Of a stretch of DNA of 64,000 nucleotides, positions 11,728 to 21,980 are shown in pieces. The translations under genes were made by a program, and so were the position numbers. The DNA is from Bombyx mori (Eukaryota > Arthropoda > Insecta > Lepidoptera > Bombycidae): assembly GCF_030269925.1 (NCBI RefSeq), contig NC_085114.1, positions 14,588,001-14,652,000 of the forward strand. Direction: 5' to 3'. The notes under the pieces were generated by a model. That model did no database searches. It saw nothing but the letters and a program-made list of their open reading frames with translations, and had not been told where the DNA came from. Every line of letters starts with the position of its first letter. Positions within the stretch are counted from its first letter, which is position 1.

Positions 11728-12618
11728 TTTATCTATCTATATATATTATATATCTAAAAATGAATTACTGTTCGTTAGTCTCGCTAAAAATCGAGAACGC
11801 CTGAACCGATTTGGCTAATTTTGGTCTTGAATTATTTGTGGAAGTCCAGAGAAGGTTTAATCTATGTATATAAAAATGAATTGCTGTTCGTTAGTCTCGC
11901 TAAAACTCGAGAACGGCTGGACCGATTTGGCTAATTTTGGTCTTGAATTATTTGTGGAAGTCCAGAGAAGGTTTAATCTATGTATATAAAAATGAATTGC
12001 TGTTCGTTAGTCTCGCTAAAACTCGAGAACGGCTGGACCGATTTGGCTAATTTTGGTCTTGAATTATTTGTGGAAGTCCAGAGAAGGTTTAATCTCTATA
12101 TATAAAAATGAATTGCTGTTCGTTAGTCTCGCTAAAACTCGAGAACGGCTGGACCGATTTGGCTAATTTTGGTCTTGAATTATTTGTGGAAGTCCAGAGA
12201 AGGTTTAATCTCTATATATAAAAATGAATTGCTGTTCGTTAGTCTCGCTAAAACTCGAGAACGGCTGGACCGATTTGGCTAATTTTGGTCTTGAATTATT
12301 TGTGGAAGTCCAGAGAAGGTTTAATCTCTATATATAAAAATGAATTGCTGTTCGTTAGTCTCGCTAAAACTCGAGAACGGCTGGACCGATTTGGCTAATT
12401 TTGGTCTTGAATTATTTGTGGAAGTCCAGACAAGGTTTAAAAGGTGAATAAATATGATGAAAATGCTCGGAATTATATAAAAACAAACAATTTTGTTTTT
12501 CCTTTGATGTCCCTCCATCAGACGGGTTCCTTTTGCTTGTTTTAAGTTAATTTTACGCAAAACTTTAGGTTTTTTTATTTATCGATTGAGGCACTTTCAA
12601 GTCTGCTGGGTCAGCTAG
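11728..12618 (+). mobile_element. Helitron with tandem array of 5' ends, inside a Bm1
   Basis: Six head-to-tail copies of a 5'-terminal unit with a period of 116 bp start at about 11750, 11861, 11977, 12093, 12209 and 12325 (TCTATGTATATAAAAATG or TCTCTATATATAAAAATG, ending GAGAAGGTTTAA). Only the last continues to the 3' end GGGTCAGCTAG at 12618 (12325-12618, 294 bp). The array lies within a Bm1 copy between ...GGAATAACA and TCGTGTAATAAA, so the host A/T target typical of Helitrons is kept. Confidence 0.88.
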
Positions 12619-12910
12619 TCGTGTAATAAAAATCAAACCCGCAAAATTATAATTTGCGTAATTACTGGTGGTAGGACCTCTTGTGAGTCCGCACGGGTAT
12701 GTACCAACACTACCACTACCACGCCTATTTCTGCCGTGAAGTAGTAATGCGTTTCGGTTTGGGGCAGCCGTTGTAACTATACTTGAGACCTTAGAACTTA
12801 TATCTCAAGGTGGGTGGCGCATTTACGTTGTAGATGTCTATGGGCTCCAGTAACCACTTAACGCCAGGTGGACTGTGAGCTCGTCCACCCATCTAAGCAA
12901 TAAAAAAAAA
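12619..12910 (+). mobile_element. Bm1 SINE, part after the Helitron array
   Basis: Continues TCGTGTAATAAAAATC to the AATAAAAAAAAA tail. Confidence 0.85.
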
Positions 12911-13097
12911 TTAGATTGTCAACAAATAACACCGTAGTCGTCGATGACACCACGAAAACTGTAAAGTATTGGAAATAAGTTGTAATAATTAAATTATAGT
13001 AAAAAACGCGAGATTAAAATGTAAAATTGTTTTTAATTATACCTACGACCCGCGAAATCCGAAGAAAATACTGTGGAAATGTTCTTATATTTTTTAT

Positions 13098-13307
13098 TGT
13101 CAATCAAAAACGCTCAAGATGATAGTGAACGCACCATGGTATGTTACAAATGAAAGAATCCATCTTGCCATAAGCAAAGTCAAACATGAAGTAATCCATC
13201 GAGCTAAAGCCTATTGTGCAAGATTGGAAGCCCATCCGAATAACCTTGCTAAGCATTTAATGGACAACCAAATGACTACAAGAAGACTCGGAAGAGGAGT
13301 GCCCCAT
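13098..13307 (+). pseudogene. Older Jockey-like ORF2 C-terminal fragment (left part)
   Basis: The frame NAPWYVTNERIH, then LARLEAHPN-like text (here CARLEAHPN), NLAKHLMDN and RRLGRG is the usual C-terminus of Jockey-clade ORF2 proteins. The frame reaches the target-site duplication of the intact LINE; across the insertion it continues GVPH then DLLDLL to a TAG at 18504-18506. Confidence 0.8.
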
Positions 13308-13706
13308 TCCGATAGAGGCACCCGTCACGTGCGGACGTGCTCATCGTCCACTCGATCGCCCGGTCTTTGTTCGCCCGGCTTTTGTTAGCCCGGCCATTGT
13401 TCGCGCGGCCTGTGTTCGTGATACATCTGCCGACCAAGTGTGTTTCCTGGAAGCTTTTATTTGTTTTGTTTTAGTTATTTTTGTGTTCGTGGAACATTTG
13501 CCGACAAAGTGGTTTCCTGCAAGTATTTATTTGTTTTGTTTCTTTTCGTAATTTCTGTTTTGTTGTGCTTTTTCTTTGTCCTGTAGTAATCGCGCCGCAT
13601 TGCCACCTGTGTTCAATAGAACCGCTCAGGTCCGAGAAGTTGGGGCCTCGCCGCAAGGCGAGTGTTTTCAAGACCCGGGGCCGCCCCACCTGGGTACTCA
13701 GCGATC

Positions 13707-15335
13707 ATGGACGCTGTATTCGCGGAATTCCTCCGACTTCGCCACCCACAGCTCGCCTCGGAGTTTCTGGCCTTCAAGGCCAATCACACTGCGAGCCCTC
13801 TCGAGGACTCCGCCGCGCTCGCTGCTCCTGCGTCGCCTGTACCTGCGTGCAGAGCTTCTGCATTGAGCACCGCAGCCTCTGTCGTGCCTGCCGCTCCCGT
13901 GTCGCCTATACTGGCGAGAAAATCTGCTGCGTCGTCCGCCGTGACCATCGTTTCAGCTGAGCGATCATCCGCGGCCTCCGTCGCGCCCTCTAAAACACCT
14001 ACACTTGCTCGTAGGTCGCCTGCACCCGCCTCCTCGTGCTCCGACTCTGACTCGGACATGGAGGTCGACCTCGCCCCCGCCCCATCGACGGATGGATTCA
14101 CCCTGGTACAGAAGGGTAAGAAGCGTGCCGCGGAGTCTCGAGCTCCCGCGGCCGCTAAAATTAGCAAAGCCGTGAACGCGTCGCGCCCCCGCCCTCAGAC
14201 TCCCGTTGCGCCCCCAGCCCGTGCCACTCCGTCGCCGCTTCCGGTGGCACAAAATAAAACCCAGACCCCTCCCCCGGTTATCCTTCAGGAGAAGGCAGCT
14301 TGGGATCGAGTTTGCCTAGCCCTTAAGGCCAAAAATATAAATTTCACGAATGCCCGTAACCTCGCGAACGGCATTCAAATTAAGGTTCAAACACCCGACG
14401 ACCATAGGGCCCTCTCTTCTTACCTCCGTAAGGAGCGTATAAGTTTCCATACGTATACGCTCCAGGAGGAGCGCGAACTCCGCGTTGTAATACGCGGAAT
14501 CCCTAAAGAGTTAGATGTAGAGCTCGTAAAAGCCGACCTGTTAGAACAAGGCCTACCAGTGAATTCTGTGCACCGTATGCACACCGGTCGCGGTAGGGAG
14601 CCATATAATATGGTTCTAGTCGCTCTCCAGCCTACCCCCGAGGGTAAGAAAATCTTTAACACACAGACCGTCTGTAGGCTCTCTGGTATCGCTGTCGAAG
14701 CCCCCCATAAAAAAGGCACTCCTAGCCAGTGCCATAACTGTCAATTGTACGGGCACTCTTCCCGTAACTGTCACGCGCGCCCCCGATGTGTTAAGTGTTT
14801 GGGCGATCACGCCACGGCCCTCTGCGCTCGCGACCAAAAAACCGCGACGGAACCGCCTAGCTGCGTCCTGTGTCGAACACAGGGTCACCCCGCGAATTAC
14901 CGTGGTTGCCCCCGAGCCCCTAAAATAAATCGCCGCGTCGCCCGCCAAAACCGCCTCCGAGCTTCCGGCCCAGACATCAAAGCCTCGGCACCCTCTGCGT
15001 CGCAGGCTAAGCCAGCGTTCGTTCCGGCGGCGGTGCCCAGTGTCTCGGCCTGGGCAAAACCGCTGCCGTACACGAACACGGCTACAACTCCCTCCTCCGC
15101 GATTCGTCCCGCCCCCGCGACTCGTCCCTCTCCCGCGACTTGCCCTCCGACCGCGTCCGAAAATCTCGCTTTAGCGATCGACTTCTTTCAGTCGATCAAC
15201 TTTGAGCGCGTTAACGCTTTGGGCGACGCCATTCGCGCTGCCTCCACTGCACAACACTTTATCGCCGTTGTGCAGGAATACGCCGACGTATACGCGTCAT
15301 TAAATACGTACGTCCTCCCCTCACTCCGCCGGTAA
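13707..15335 (+). CDS. LINE ORF1: gag-like RNA-binding protein
   Basis: 542 aa from the ATG at 13707 (MDAVFAEFLRLRHP...); the frame is open upstream to 13662 but without ATG, so 13707 is the likely start. The N-terminal half is Ala/Ser/Pro-rich. The middle (RVVIRGIPKELDVELVKADL...) resembles the PRE_C2HC region that precedes zinc knuckles in Jockey gag proteins. Three CCHC knuckles follow: CHNCQLYGHSSRNC, CVKCLGDHATALC and CVLCRTQGHPANYRGC. Its expected role is binding of the LINE RNA in the ribonucleoprotein. The stop TAA is followed by TCA and then the ORF2 ATG in the same frame. Confidence 0.93.
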   Translation: MDAVFAEFLRLRHPQLASEFLAFKANHTASPLEDSAALAAPASPVPACRASALSTAASVVPAAPVSPILARKSAASSAVTIVSAERSSAASVAPSKTPTLARRSPAPASSCSDSDSDMEVDLAPAPSTDGFTLVQKGKKRAAESRAPAAAKISKAVNASRPRPQTPVAPPARATPSPLPVAQNKTQTPPPVILQEKAAWDRVCLALKAKNINFTNARNLANGIQIKVQTPDDHRALSSYLRKERISFHTYTLQEERELRVVIRGIPKELDVELVKADLLEQGLPVNSVHRMHTGRGREPYNMVLVALQPTPEGKKIFNTQTVCRLSGIAVEAPHKKGTPSQCHNCQLYGHSSRNCHARPRCVKCLGDHATALCARDQKTATEPPSCVLCRTQGHPANYRGCPRAPKINRRVARQNRLRASGPDIKASAPSASQAKPAFVPAAVPSVSAWAKPLPYTNTATTPSSAIRPAPATRPSPATCPPTASENLALAIDFFQSINFERVNALGDAIRAASTAQHFIAVVQEYADVYASLNTYVLPSLRR

Positions 15336-15338
15336 TCA

Positions 15339-18221
15339 ATGGCGTATATAAGTAGAATAAAGCCCCTATCCGTAACGATAGGATTTTTTAACGCTTACGG
15401 TCTCGCAAATCAACGTGATCAGGTTTCTGACTTTTTGCGTGACCATCAAATTGATATCTTTTTAGTGCAGGAGACCCTACTTAAGCCCGCGCGCCGTGAC
15501 CCTAAAATCGCGAACTATAACATGGTCAGGAACGACAGGCTCTCTGCCCGTGGTGGTGGTACCGTCATTTACTATAGAAGAGCCCTGCATTGCGTCCCGC
15601 TCGATCCTCCCGCGCTCGCTAATATCGAAGCATCAGTGTGCCGAATCTCACTGACGGGACACGCGCCGATCGTTATCGCGTCCGTTTATCTTCCACCGGA
15701 TAAGATCGTTCTAAGCAGTGATATCGAGGCGCTGCTCGGTATGGGGAGCTCTGTCATTCTGGCGGGCGACCTAAATTGTAAACACATCAGGTGGAACTCA
15801 CACACCACAACCCCGAATGGCAGGCGGCTTGACGCGTTAGTCGATGATCTCGCCTTCGATATCGTCGCTCCGCTAACCCCGACTCACTACCCGCTAAATA
15901 TCGCGCATCGCCCGGATATACTCGACATAGCGTTATTAAAAAACGTAACTCTGCGCTTACACTCGATCGAAGTAGTTTCAGAGTTAGATTCAGACCACCG
16001 TCCCGTCGTTATGAAGCTCGGTCGCGCTCCCGATTCCGTTCCCGTCACGAGGACTGTGGTGGATTGGCACACGCTGGGCATCAGCCTGGCTGAATCTGAT
16101 CCACCATCGCTCCCGTTTAACCCGGACTCTATCCCGTCTCCTCAGGATACCGCTGAAGCCATAGACATCTTAACGTCTCACATCACCTCGACATTAGATA
16201 GGTCATCGAAACAAGTTGTAGCGGAGGACTTCCTTCACCGCTTCAAATTGTCCGACGATATTAGGGAACTCCTTAGAGCTAAGAACGCCTCGATACGCGC
16301 CTACGACAGGTATCCTACCGCGGAAAATCGTATTCGAATGCGTGCCCTACAACGCGACGTAAAGTCTCGCATCGCCGAAGTCCGAGATGCCAGATGGTCT
16401 GATTTTTTAGAAGGACTCGCGCCCTCCCAAAGGTCTTACTACCGCTTAGCTCGTACTCTCAAATCGGATACGGTAGTAACTATGCCCCCCCTCGTAGGCC
16501 CCTCAGGCCGACTCGCGGCGTTCGATGATGACGAAAAAGCAGAGCTGCTGGCCGATATATTGCAAACCCAGTGCACGCCCAGCACTCAATCCGTGGACCC
16601 TGTTCATGTAGAATTAGTAGACAGTGTGGTAGAACGCAGAGCCTCCTTGCCACCATCGGATGCGTTACCACCCGTCACCCCGATAGAAGTTAAAGACTTG
16701 ATCAAAGACCTACGTCCTCGCAAGGCTCCCGGTTCCGACTGTATATCTAACCGCGTTATTAAACTTCTACCCGTCCAACTCATCGTGATGTTGGCATCTA
16801 TTTTCAATGCCGCTATGGCGAACTGTATCTTTCCCGCGGTGTGGAAAGAAGCGGACGTTATCGGCATACATAAACCCGGTAAACCAAAAAATCATCCGAC
16901 GAGCTACCGCCCGATTAGCCTCCTCATGTCTCTAGGCAAACTGTATGAGCGTCTGCTCTACAAACGCCTCAGAGACTTCGTCTCATCCAAGGGCATTCTC
17001 ATCGATGAACAATTCGGATTCCGTACAAATCACTCATGCGTTCAACAGGTGCACCGCCTCACGGAGCACATTCTTGTGGGGCTTAATCGACCAAAACCGT
17101 TATACACGGGAGCTCTCTTCTTCGACGTCGCAAAAGCGTTCGACAAAGTCTGGCACAATGGTTTGATTTTCAAACTATTCAACATGGGCGTGCCGGATAG
17201 TCTCGTGCTCATCATACGGGACTTCTTGTCGAACCGCTCTTTTCGATATCGAGTCGAGGGAACCCGCTCCTCCCCTCGACCTCTCACAGCTGGAGTCCCG
17301 CAAGGCTCTGTCCTCTCACCCCTCCTATTTAGCTTATTCGTCAACGATATTCCCCGGTCGCCGCCGACCCATTTAGCTTTATTCGCCGACGACACGACTG
17401 TTTACTATTCTAGTAGAAATAAGTCCCTAATCGCGAAGAAGCTTCAGAGCGCAGCCCTAGCCCTAGGACAGTGGTTCCGAAAATGGCGCATAGACATCAA
17501 CCCAGCGAAAAGTACTGCGGTGCTATTTCAGAGGGGAAGCTCCACACGGATTTCCTCCCGGATTAGGAGGAGGAATCTCACACCCCCGATTACTCTCTTT
17601 AGACAACCCATACCCTGGGCCAGGAAGGTCAAGTACCTGGGCGTTACCCTGGATGCATCGATGACATTCCGCCCGCATATAAAATCAGTCCGTGACCGTG
17701 CCGCGTTTATTCTCGGTAGACTCTACCCCATGATCTGTAAGCGGAGTAAAATGTCCCTTCGGAACAAGGTGACACTTTACAAAACTTGCATAAGGCCCGT
17801 CATGACTTACGCGAGTGTGGTGTTCGCTCACGCGGCCCGCACACACATAGACACCCTCCAATCCCTACAATCCCGCTTTTGCAGGTTAGCTGTCGGGGCT
17901 CCGTGGTTCGTGAGGAACGTTGACCTACACGACGACCTGGGCCTCGAATCAATTCGGAAATACATGAAGTCAGCGTCGGAACGATACTTCGATAAGGCTA
18001 TGCGTCATGATAATCGCCTTATCGTTGCCGCCGCTGACTACTCCCCGAATCCTGATCATGCAGGAGCCAGTCACCGTCGACGCCCTAGACACGTCCTTAC
18101 GGATCCATCAGATCCAATAACCTTTGCATTAGATGCCTTCAGCTCTAATACTAGGGGCAGGCTTAGGGACCCCGGTAACCGTACTCGTCGAACTCGACAA
18201 AGAGGTCGACGTGCAACCTAA
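15339..18221 (+). CDS. LINE ORF2: endonuclease and reverse transcriptase
   Basis: 960 aa. Residues about 1-230 form an AP-like endonuclease (start FFNAYGLANQRDQV, QETLL, AGDLNCKH, and the SDHRPV motif near the end). The reverse transcriptase follows from about residue 440, with RPRKAPGSD, YRPISLL, FFDVAKAFDKVWH, GVPQGSVLSPLLF and the catalytic FADD at about residue 681. The C-terminal thumb-like region (YKTCIRPVMTYASVVF, VGAPWFVRN) is Jockey-like. No RNase H domain is seen. The start ATG is 3 nt after the ORF1 stop, suggesting coupled translation. Confidence 0.96.
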   Translation: MAYISRIKPLSVTIGFFNAYGLANQRDQVSDFLRDHQIDIFLVQETLLKPARRDPKIANYNMVRNDRLSARGGGTVIYYRRALHCVPLDPPALANIEASVCRISLTGHAPIVIASVYLPPDKIVLSSDIEALLGMGSSVILAGDLNCKHIRWNSHTTTPNGRRLDALVDDLAFDIVAPLTPTHYPLNIAHRPDILDIALLKNVTLRLHSIEVVSELDSDHRPVVMKLGRAPDSVPVTRTVVDWHTLGISLAESDPPSLPFNPDSIPSPQDTAEAIDILTSHITSTLDRSSKQVVAEDFLHRFKLSDDIRELLRAKNASIRAYDRYPTAENRIRMRALQRDVKSRIAEVRDARWSDFLEGLAPSQRSYYRLARTLKSDTVVTMPPLVGPSGRLAAFDDDEKAELLADILQTQCTPSTQSVDPVHVELVDSVVERRASLPPSDALPPVTPIEVKDLIKDLRPRKAPGSDCISNRVIKLLPVQLIVMLASIFNAAMANCIFPAVWKEADVIGIHKPGKPKNHPTSYRPISLLMSLGKLYERLLYKRLRDFVSSKGILIDEQFGFRTNHSCVQQVHRLTEHILVGLNRPKPLYTGALFFDVAKAFDKVWHNGLIFKLFNMGVPDSLVLIIRDFLSNRSFRYRVEGTRSSPRPLTAGVPQGSVLSPLLFSLFVNDIPRSPPTHLALFADDTTVYYSSRNKSLIAKKLQSAALALGQWFRKWRIDINPAKSTAVLFQRGSSTRISSRIRRRNLTPPITLFRQPIPWARKVKYLGVTLDASMTFRPHIKSVRDRAAFILGRLYPMICKRSKMSLRNKVTLYKTCIRPVMTYASVVFAHAARTHIDTLQSLQSRFCRLAVGAPWFVRNVDLHDDLGLESIRKYMKSASERYFDKAMRHDNRLIVAAADYSPNPDHAGASHRRRPRHVLTDPSDPITFALDAFSSNTRGRLRDPGNRTRRTRQRGRRAT

Positions 18222-18242
18222 CCCATGCATCAGCCCGCTGAG

Positions 18243-18448
18243 TTTCTCGCCGGATCTTCTCAGCGGGTCGCGATTCCGATCCGGTAGTAGATTCATTCGC
18301 GAAACAATTGCTCTTGAGTTGTTAGGTCTCCTTCGGAGGCGCTCGGGCAGTTGTTAGCAAATCCCACCCCTCTTGGCTGAGCCTTTGCTCGCCCACCTGT
18401 CCTGGTGAAACTGGAAAGGCCTTCGGGCCACCAGTAAACTTTCAATCA
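18243..18448 (+). repeat. LINE 3' UTR segment shared with other repeats
   Basis: The CGCCGGATCTTCTCAG...GGGTCGCG segment recurs, on either strand, at about 6651-6790, 24077-24290, 24778-24940, 28264-28430 and 55103-55265. The last 80 nt recur antisense at 55866-55955. It marks a family of LINE 3' ends. Confidence 0.75.
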
Positions 18449-18485
18449 TAAAAAAAAAAAAAAAAAAAAAAAAGGAGTGCCCCAT

Positions 18486-18506
18486 GATCTACTAGATCTA
18501 CTATAG
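18486..18506 (+). pseudogene. Older Jockey-like ORF2 fragment (right part)
   Basis: This short in-frame continuation of the fragment at 13098-13307, after the younger LINE, ends at TAG 18504-18506. It shows the older ORF was still open at its end when it was split. Confidence 0.6.
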
Positions 18507-19190
18507 ATTAATTGATATGGACAAGTCAATGGACATTGTGCATGCACCACCTTTTTTTTTTTTTTTATGCACCACCTAAGAAATTGTTTTTCTCAAAACT
18601 ACGGTTGAATGTCATACGACAGCTTACTGTATAGAATTAATAAATAAATAAAAAATTGGCGTAAATAGGCAAAGGTGGCTATGTTCTCCTAGTATTTATT
18701 AGGCAATGACAGATAGAATCTACTTTTTTGTCTAACTGACTACCAGTAGTAGCCTTGTTGCTATTTTATTCTGCTACTCCGGCTTAGCTTGTTCGGTGGA
18801 GGAGGTCTCCGATTTCTGAAAGGATCCAATCTTCGACTTTTGCTCATCAGATGGTCGGTCGGAATGGTTTTGTGCGGAGCTAGTGTAGGAATATCCAATT
18901 TTTTTTACGAAGATATAATGTTAAATATATAATGAAAAGATAATGTAAGAATATTTGGGAAGAGAACAACAGTCGAATAGTTTTATTTTACGCGCCACGA
19001 TCCCAATTTAACTTAAGCGTAAATTGTCACAATGACAAAAGTTTTGGATCGCTTATTGTACATAATATGTATATTGAAATCGGATAATTATAATTCAGTT
19101 TGGCGTCTAGGCGTGGCCTGGGCGTGGCAAGCCGACGTTCCTAAAAACATCCTTAAACTAGCTTTTATTTGTTAAGAACTCTAGTAATAT

Positions 19191-19312
19191 TTGATGGCGG
19201 TAGGCAGCGGCTTGGCTCTGCCCCTGGCATTGCTGAAGTCCATGGGCGACGGTAACCACTCACCATTAGGTGGGCCGTATGCTCGTCTGCCTACAAGGGC
19301 AATAAAAAAAAA
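19191..19312 (+). mobile_element. RTE-like LINE 3' tail
   Basis: GGTAGGCAGCGGCTTGGCTC to GGGCAATAAAAAAAAA. Confidence 0.75.
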
Positions 19313-20695
19313 TCTTCATATACAAATTCCGAATCGGTGGTTAAGTTCATCATCATCATTAATCTGCCCTTCTCCCAGTCACCTGGGGTGGGCGCAATAT
19401 GTTTTCTCCTTTCATACTCCTCTATCGTCTATCTCTATCTCTATCTATCTAAGAGCACCGTGATTTTTCATTGCACGTCTTTACTTTGTCCTATTACATT
19501 AGTCCATTCAATTTGGAATAGGATTTAAAAAAAATATAATCTTAGCTTTCTTCATCAGCATACCGAAGCAAATACGCCGTAAAACAAGGAAGTATTTATC
19601 TTAGTGAAACTTCCATTAGAGACGCGCGCCTCGTTCGGACCAGTTCGTTATGTCAGACGTGTAGGGTTGTACGGAACCTCAATTTTTAAAGTATTATTTA
19701 TTTTACAAACTTTCTTAATTTACGGGTAGATGATATGTATGGTATCAGTATGGATAGTACATAATGAAATATGTATAGAAGAACTCTAGCACACTTAACT
19801 GCACATATCTGAAGAGAAACTTTTTTAAGTGCATTGAGAGTACCATTTAACTGGCAACAGATTCGTTACGTCTAAAGACAAAAGATATAATTTAGGAAGA
19901 GTGAGAGTGAGAAAATAGATTGAGCGTCTTGCGAACCACTCGACCGTAGATAGAGGAAAGGACAAAGTAACTAGGTCGTTTCTCTTATACATAGATTCCC
20001 CTATTACAAGAGAAATTTGATTTAACAATGAAAAATGAACAAAACCACAACTCTACACACCGCATGAGAAGTTTCACTTCTTTCATGTACATCAGGTTTC
20101 CTACGGAGAACTGTCCACAGTCGCTCATGACCATGAGGAGCAGTCAAGCCAAAAATTTTACATTTTGTTTCTTAAATGTCACTGCAGTCTACAATTGTAA
20201 CACAAACCTCATGCCTCAAGGTGGGCACCTACATTTACTTAACAGTCTATGAATAAATAGTCTTTTTTATTAGTACCAGTTGATAAATAAATTTTGTTGT
20301 CAAACCGTCTTTATCAGTAGTAGTGACAACCTTATTCGTGTATATAAAAAAAACATTCTAGTGTAATTCTTTAAAAAAAGAACTTTATCAAATAAGGCTT
20401 TGCCACTGTGGATGTGGTATGCAGTGGTAGAATGTAGCAGGCGGGACCAGGTGCAAAAATAGTATTGCTTCATTTATCGATTTTAATATCGATATGGAAA
20501 AATCGTTTGGGTACGTGTTGAGCATTTTTGGAGAACAGCTCGACCGGTATAACTGATTTATCTTTTATAGTGTTTGTGATTGCCAAATGTATTCATTTGG
20601 ACAACATAAGTTTGAAATCTTAAAATTTTGAAAAATCCCTGGAAAAGTGAATAACTTCAAAAGCATTTTTCATATGAAAACATATTTATTTTAAA

Positions 20696-20942
20696 CTAGC
20701 TGACCCGGCAGACTTCGTAGTGCCTCAATCGATAAATAAAAGACACATCAAGGGGACACATCAAAGCGGAAAAACAAAATTGTTTGTTTTTATATAATTC
20801 CGAGCTTTTTTATATTTTCTCACCTTTTAAACCTTCCCTGGACTTCCACAAATAATTCAAGACCAAAATTAGCCAAATCGGTCCAGCCGTTCTCGAGTTT
20901 TAGCGAGACTAACGAACAGTAATTCATTTTTATATACATAGA
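20696..20942 (-). mobile_element. Non-autonomous Helitron
   Basis: On the minus strand it begins TCTATGTATATAAAAATG and ends CGGGTCAGCTAG; it is inserted between A and T. Same family as 12325-12618. Confidence 0.85.
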
Positions 20943-21426
20943 TTATTTTATGCATTTTTGTAACAGGAAAATCTTTTAGTGACACACCATTTTTAAGCGC
21001 TGTAGCACTATGAATACCAAGCATAGTTCCCAATTATTAGGGTTGAGAGTCATCAATGCTAGCGCAAACCTTGGTGCTTTTGAGCCTTTCAAGGATAAAC
21101 AGTTGTCCTACATTTAAAACGCACGGATTATGCGCGACAGTAATAGCCAGACTGGTGTTACCCAACTCTGTAGGGTTTATTTATTGCTTAGACTAGCGAA
21201 AGAGTTCGTCGCCCTGAAATCCATAGCTTGATTCTCAATCGTATAGCATACATAACTCGTAACAGCTATGTCGCCCTTCAAACTGTAGAGTATGACAGTT
21301 TAGTGACATAAATAGACAGGTTAGCGGGATTTATCTGTGAAAGTTCACAATACACCCGCTTACCCGGAAAAGTTATAGCAATTTCTTTCAATTAGAAATG
21401 GCTACCGAAGTGCTCATGGTTAGTAT

Positions 21427-21803
21427 TGTTACGCGCTGGGGTTCAGGATAAATAAATATTCTACCGAATTACAAGCTAGCACTGTGTTAGCACTTAGAAC
21501 ACTTAAAACACTTCAGAAACACTTTAAAATTCTCAATTCGCTTCTTCCACTTCGCTTCAGGTGATCCGTTCGCTGTTTCGCTTCGAGTAGTTCCGATTGC
21601 TGACTAACTGCGTGCCATCTCTGCAACACTTTTATAGCTGATACCACATCGCTAGAATTATCGAGAATATTCCACACATTTGTGTTTTTCCACTATCTGA
21701 CAATAGATGGCGTTGTACACCTCGAGCGTTCTAGATGTTACTAGATCCTTCGATATTCATTCGAATATTTGGCGATAGATGGCGTTAGTCTTATCGGCGT
21801 AAA
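21427..21803 (-). mobile_element. Possible solo LTR
   Basis: On the minus strand the segment has a TATAAAAGTG box followed by promoter-leader-like sequence and ends ...CGCGTAACA. The 10-mer agtattgtta occurs at both borders (21422-21431, 21804-21813). No internal region is present. The family is not identified. Confidence 0.4.
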
Positions 21804-21980
21804 AGTATTGTTAACGTCTTCCAACTATAGGTCGAAAACGGTCTATAAATTTGAAAATTCGATAAATTACAGAGTAAAATCTAAACATACGTACTACTTA
21901 CTATTGGTTAAGTCACATACACTGATTTTATTAGCTGTATCACTAGAGATACCGTCCACCGTGAAATACCGAAGCGTAAA

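Larger units (their letters stand above)
13308..18472 (+). mobile_element. Full-length Jockey-clade LINE with intact ORFs
   Basis: A GC-rich element of about 5.2 kb flanked by identical 13-bp duplications (aggagtgccccat at 13295-13307 and 18473-18485). It has a 5' UTR (13308-13706), ORF1, ORF2, a 3' UTR (18222-18448) and an A run of about 24 nt. The order gag-like ORF then endonuclease-RT ORF with a poly(A) tail is that of the Jockey clade. No stop or frameshift interrupts either ORF, so it may be competent or very recently inserted. It sits inside an older Jockey-like fragment. Confidence 0.95.
18507..21426. other. Non-coding stretch with repeats
   Basis: Holds the RTE-like tail (19191-19312) and a Helitron (20696-20942). 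The piece around 19370-19445 (CAGTCACCTGGGGTGGGC) recurs at 57848-57950, so it is another dispersed repeat. No gene is supported. Confidence 0.55.

Noticed and set aside
13662..13706. Upstream extension of LINE ORF1
   Set aside because: The open frame before 13707 has no ATG, only GTG; 13707 is the first plausible start.
14616..14948. Antisense ORFs over LINE ORF1
   Set aside because: GC-rich antisense shadows with no recognisable protein features.
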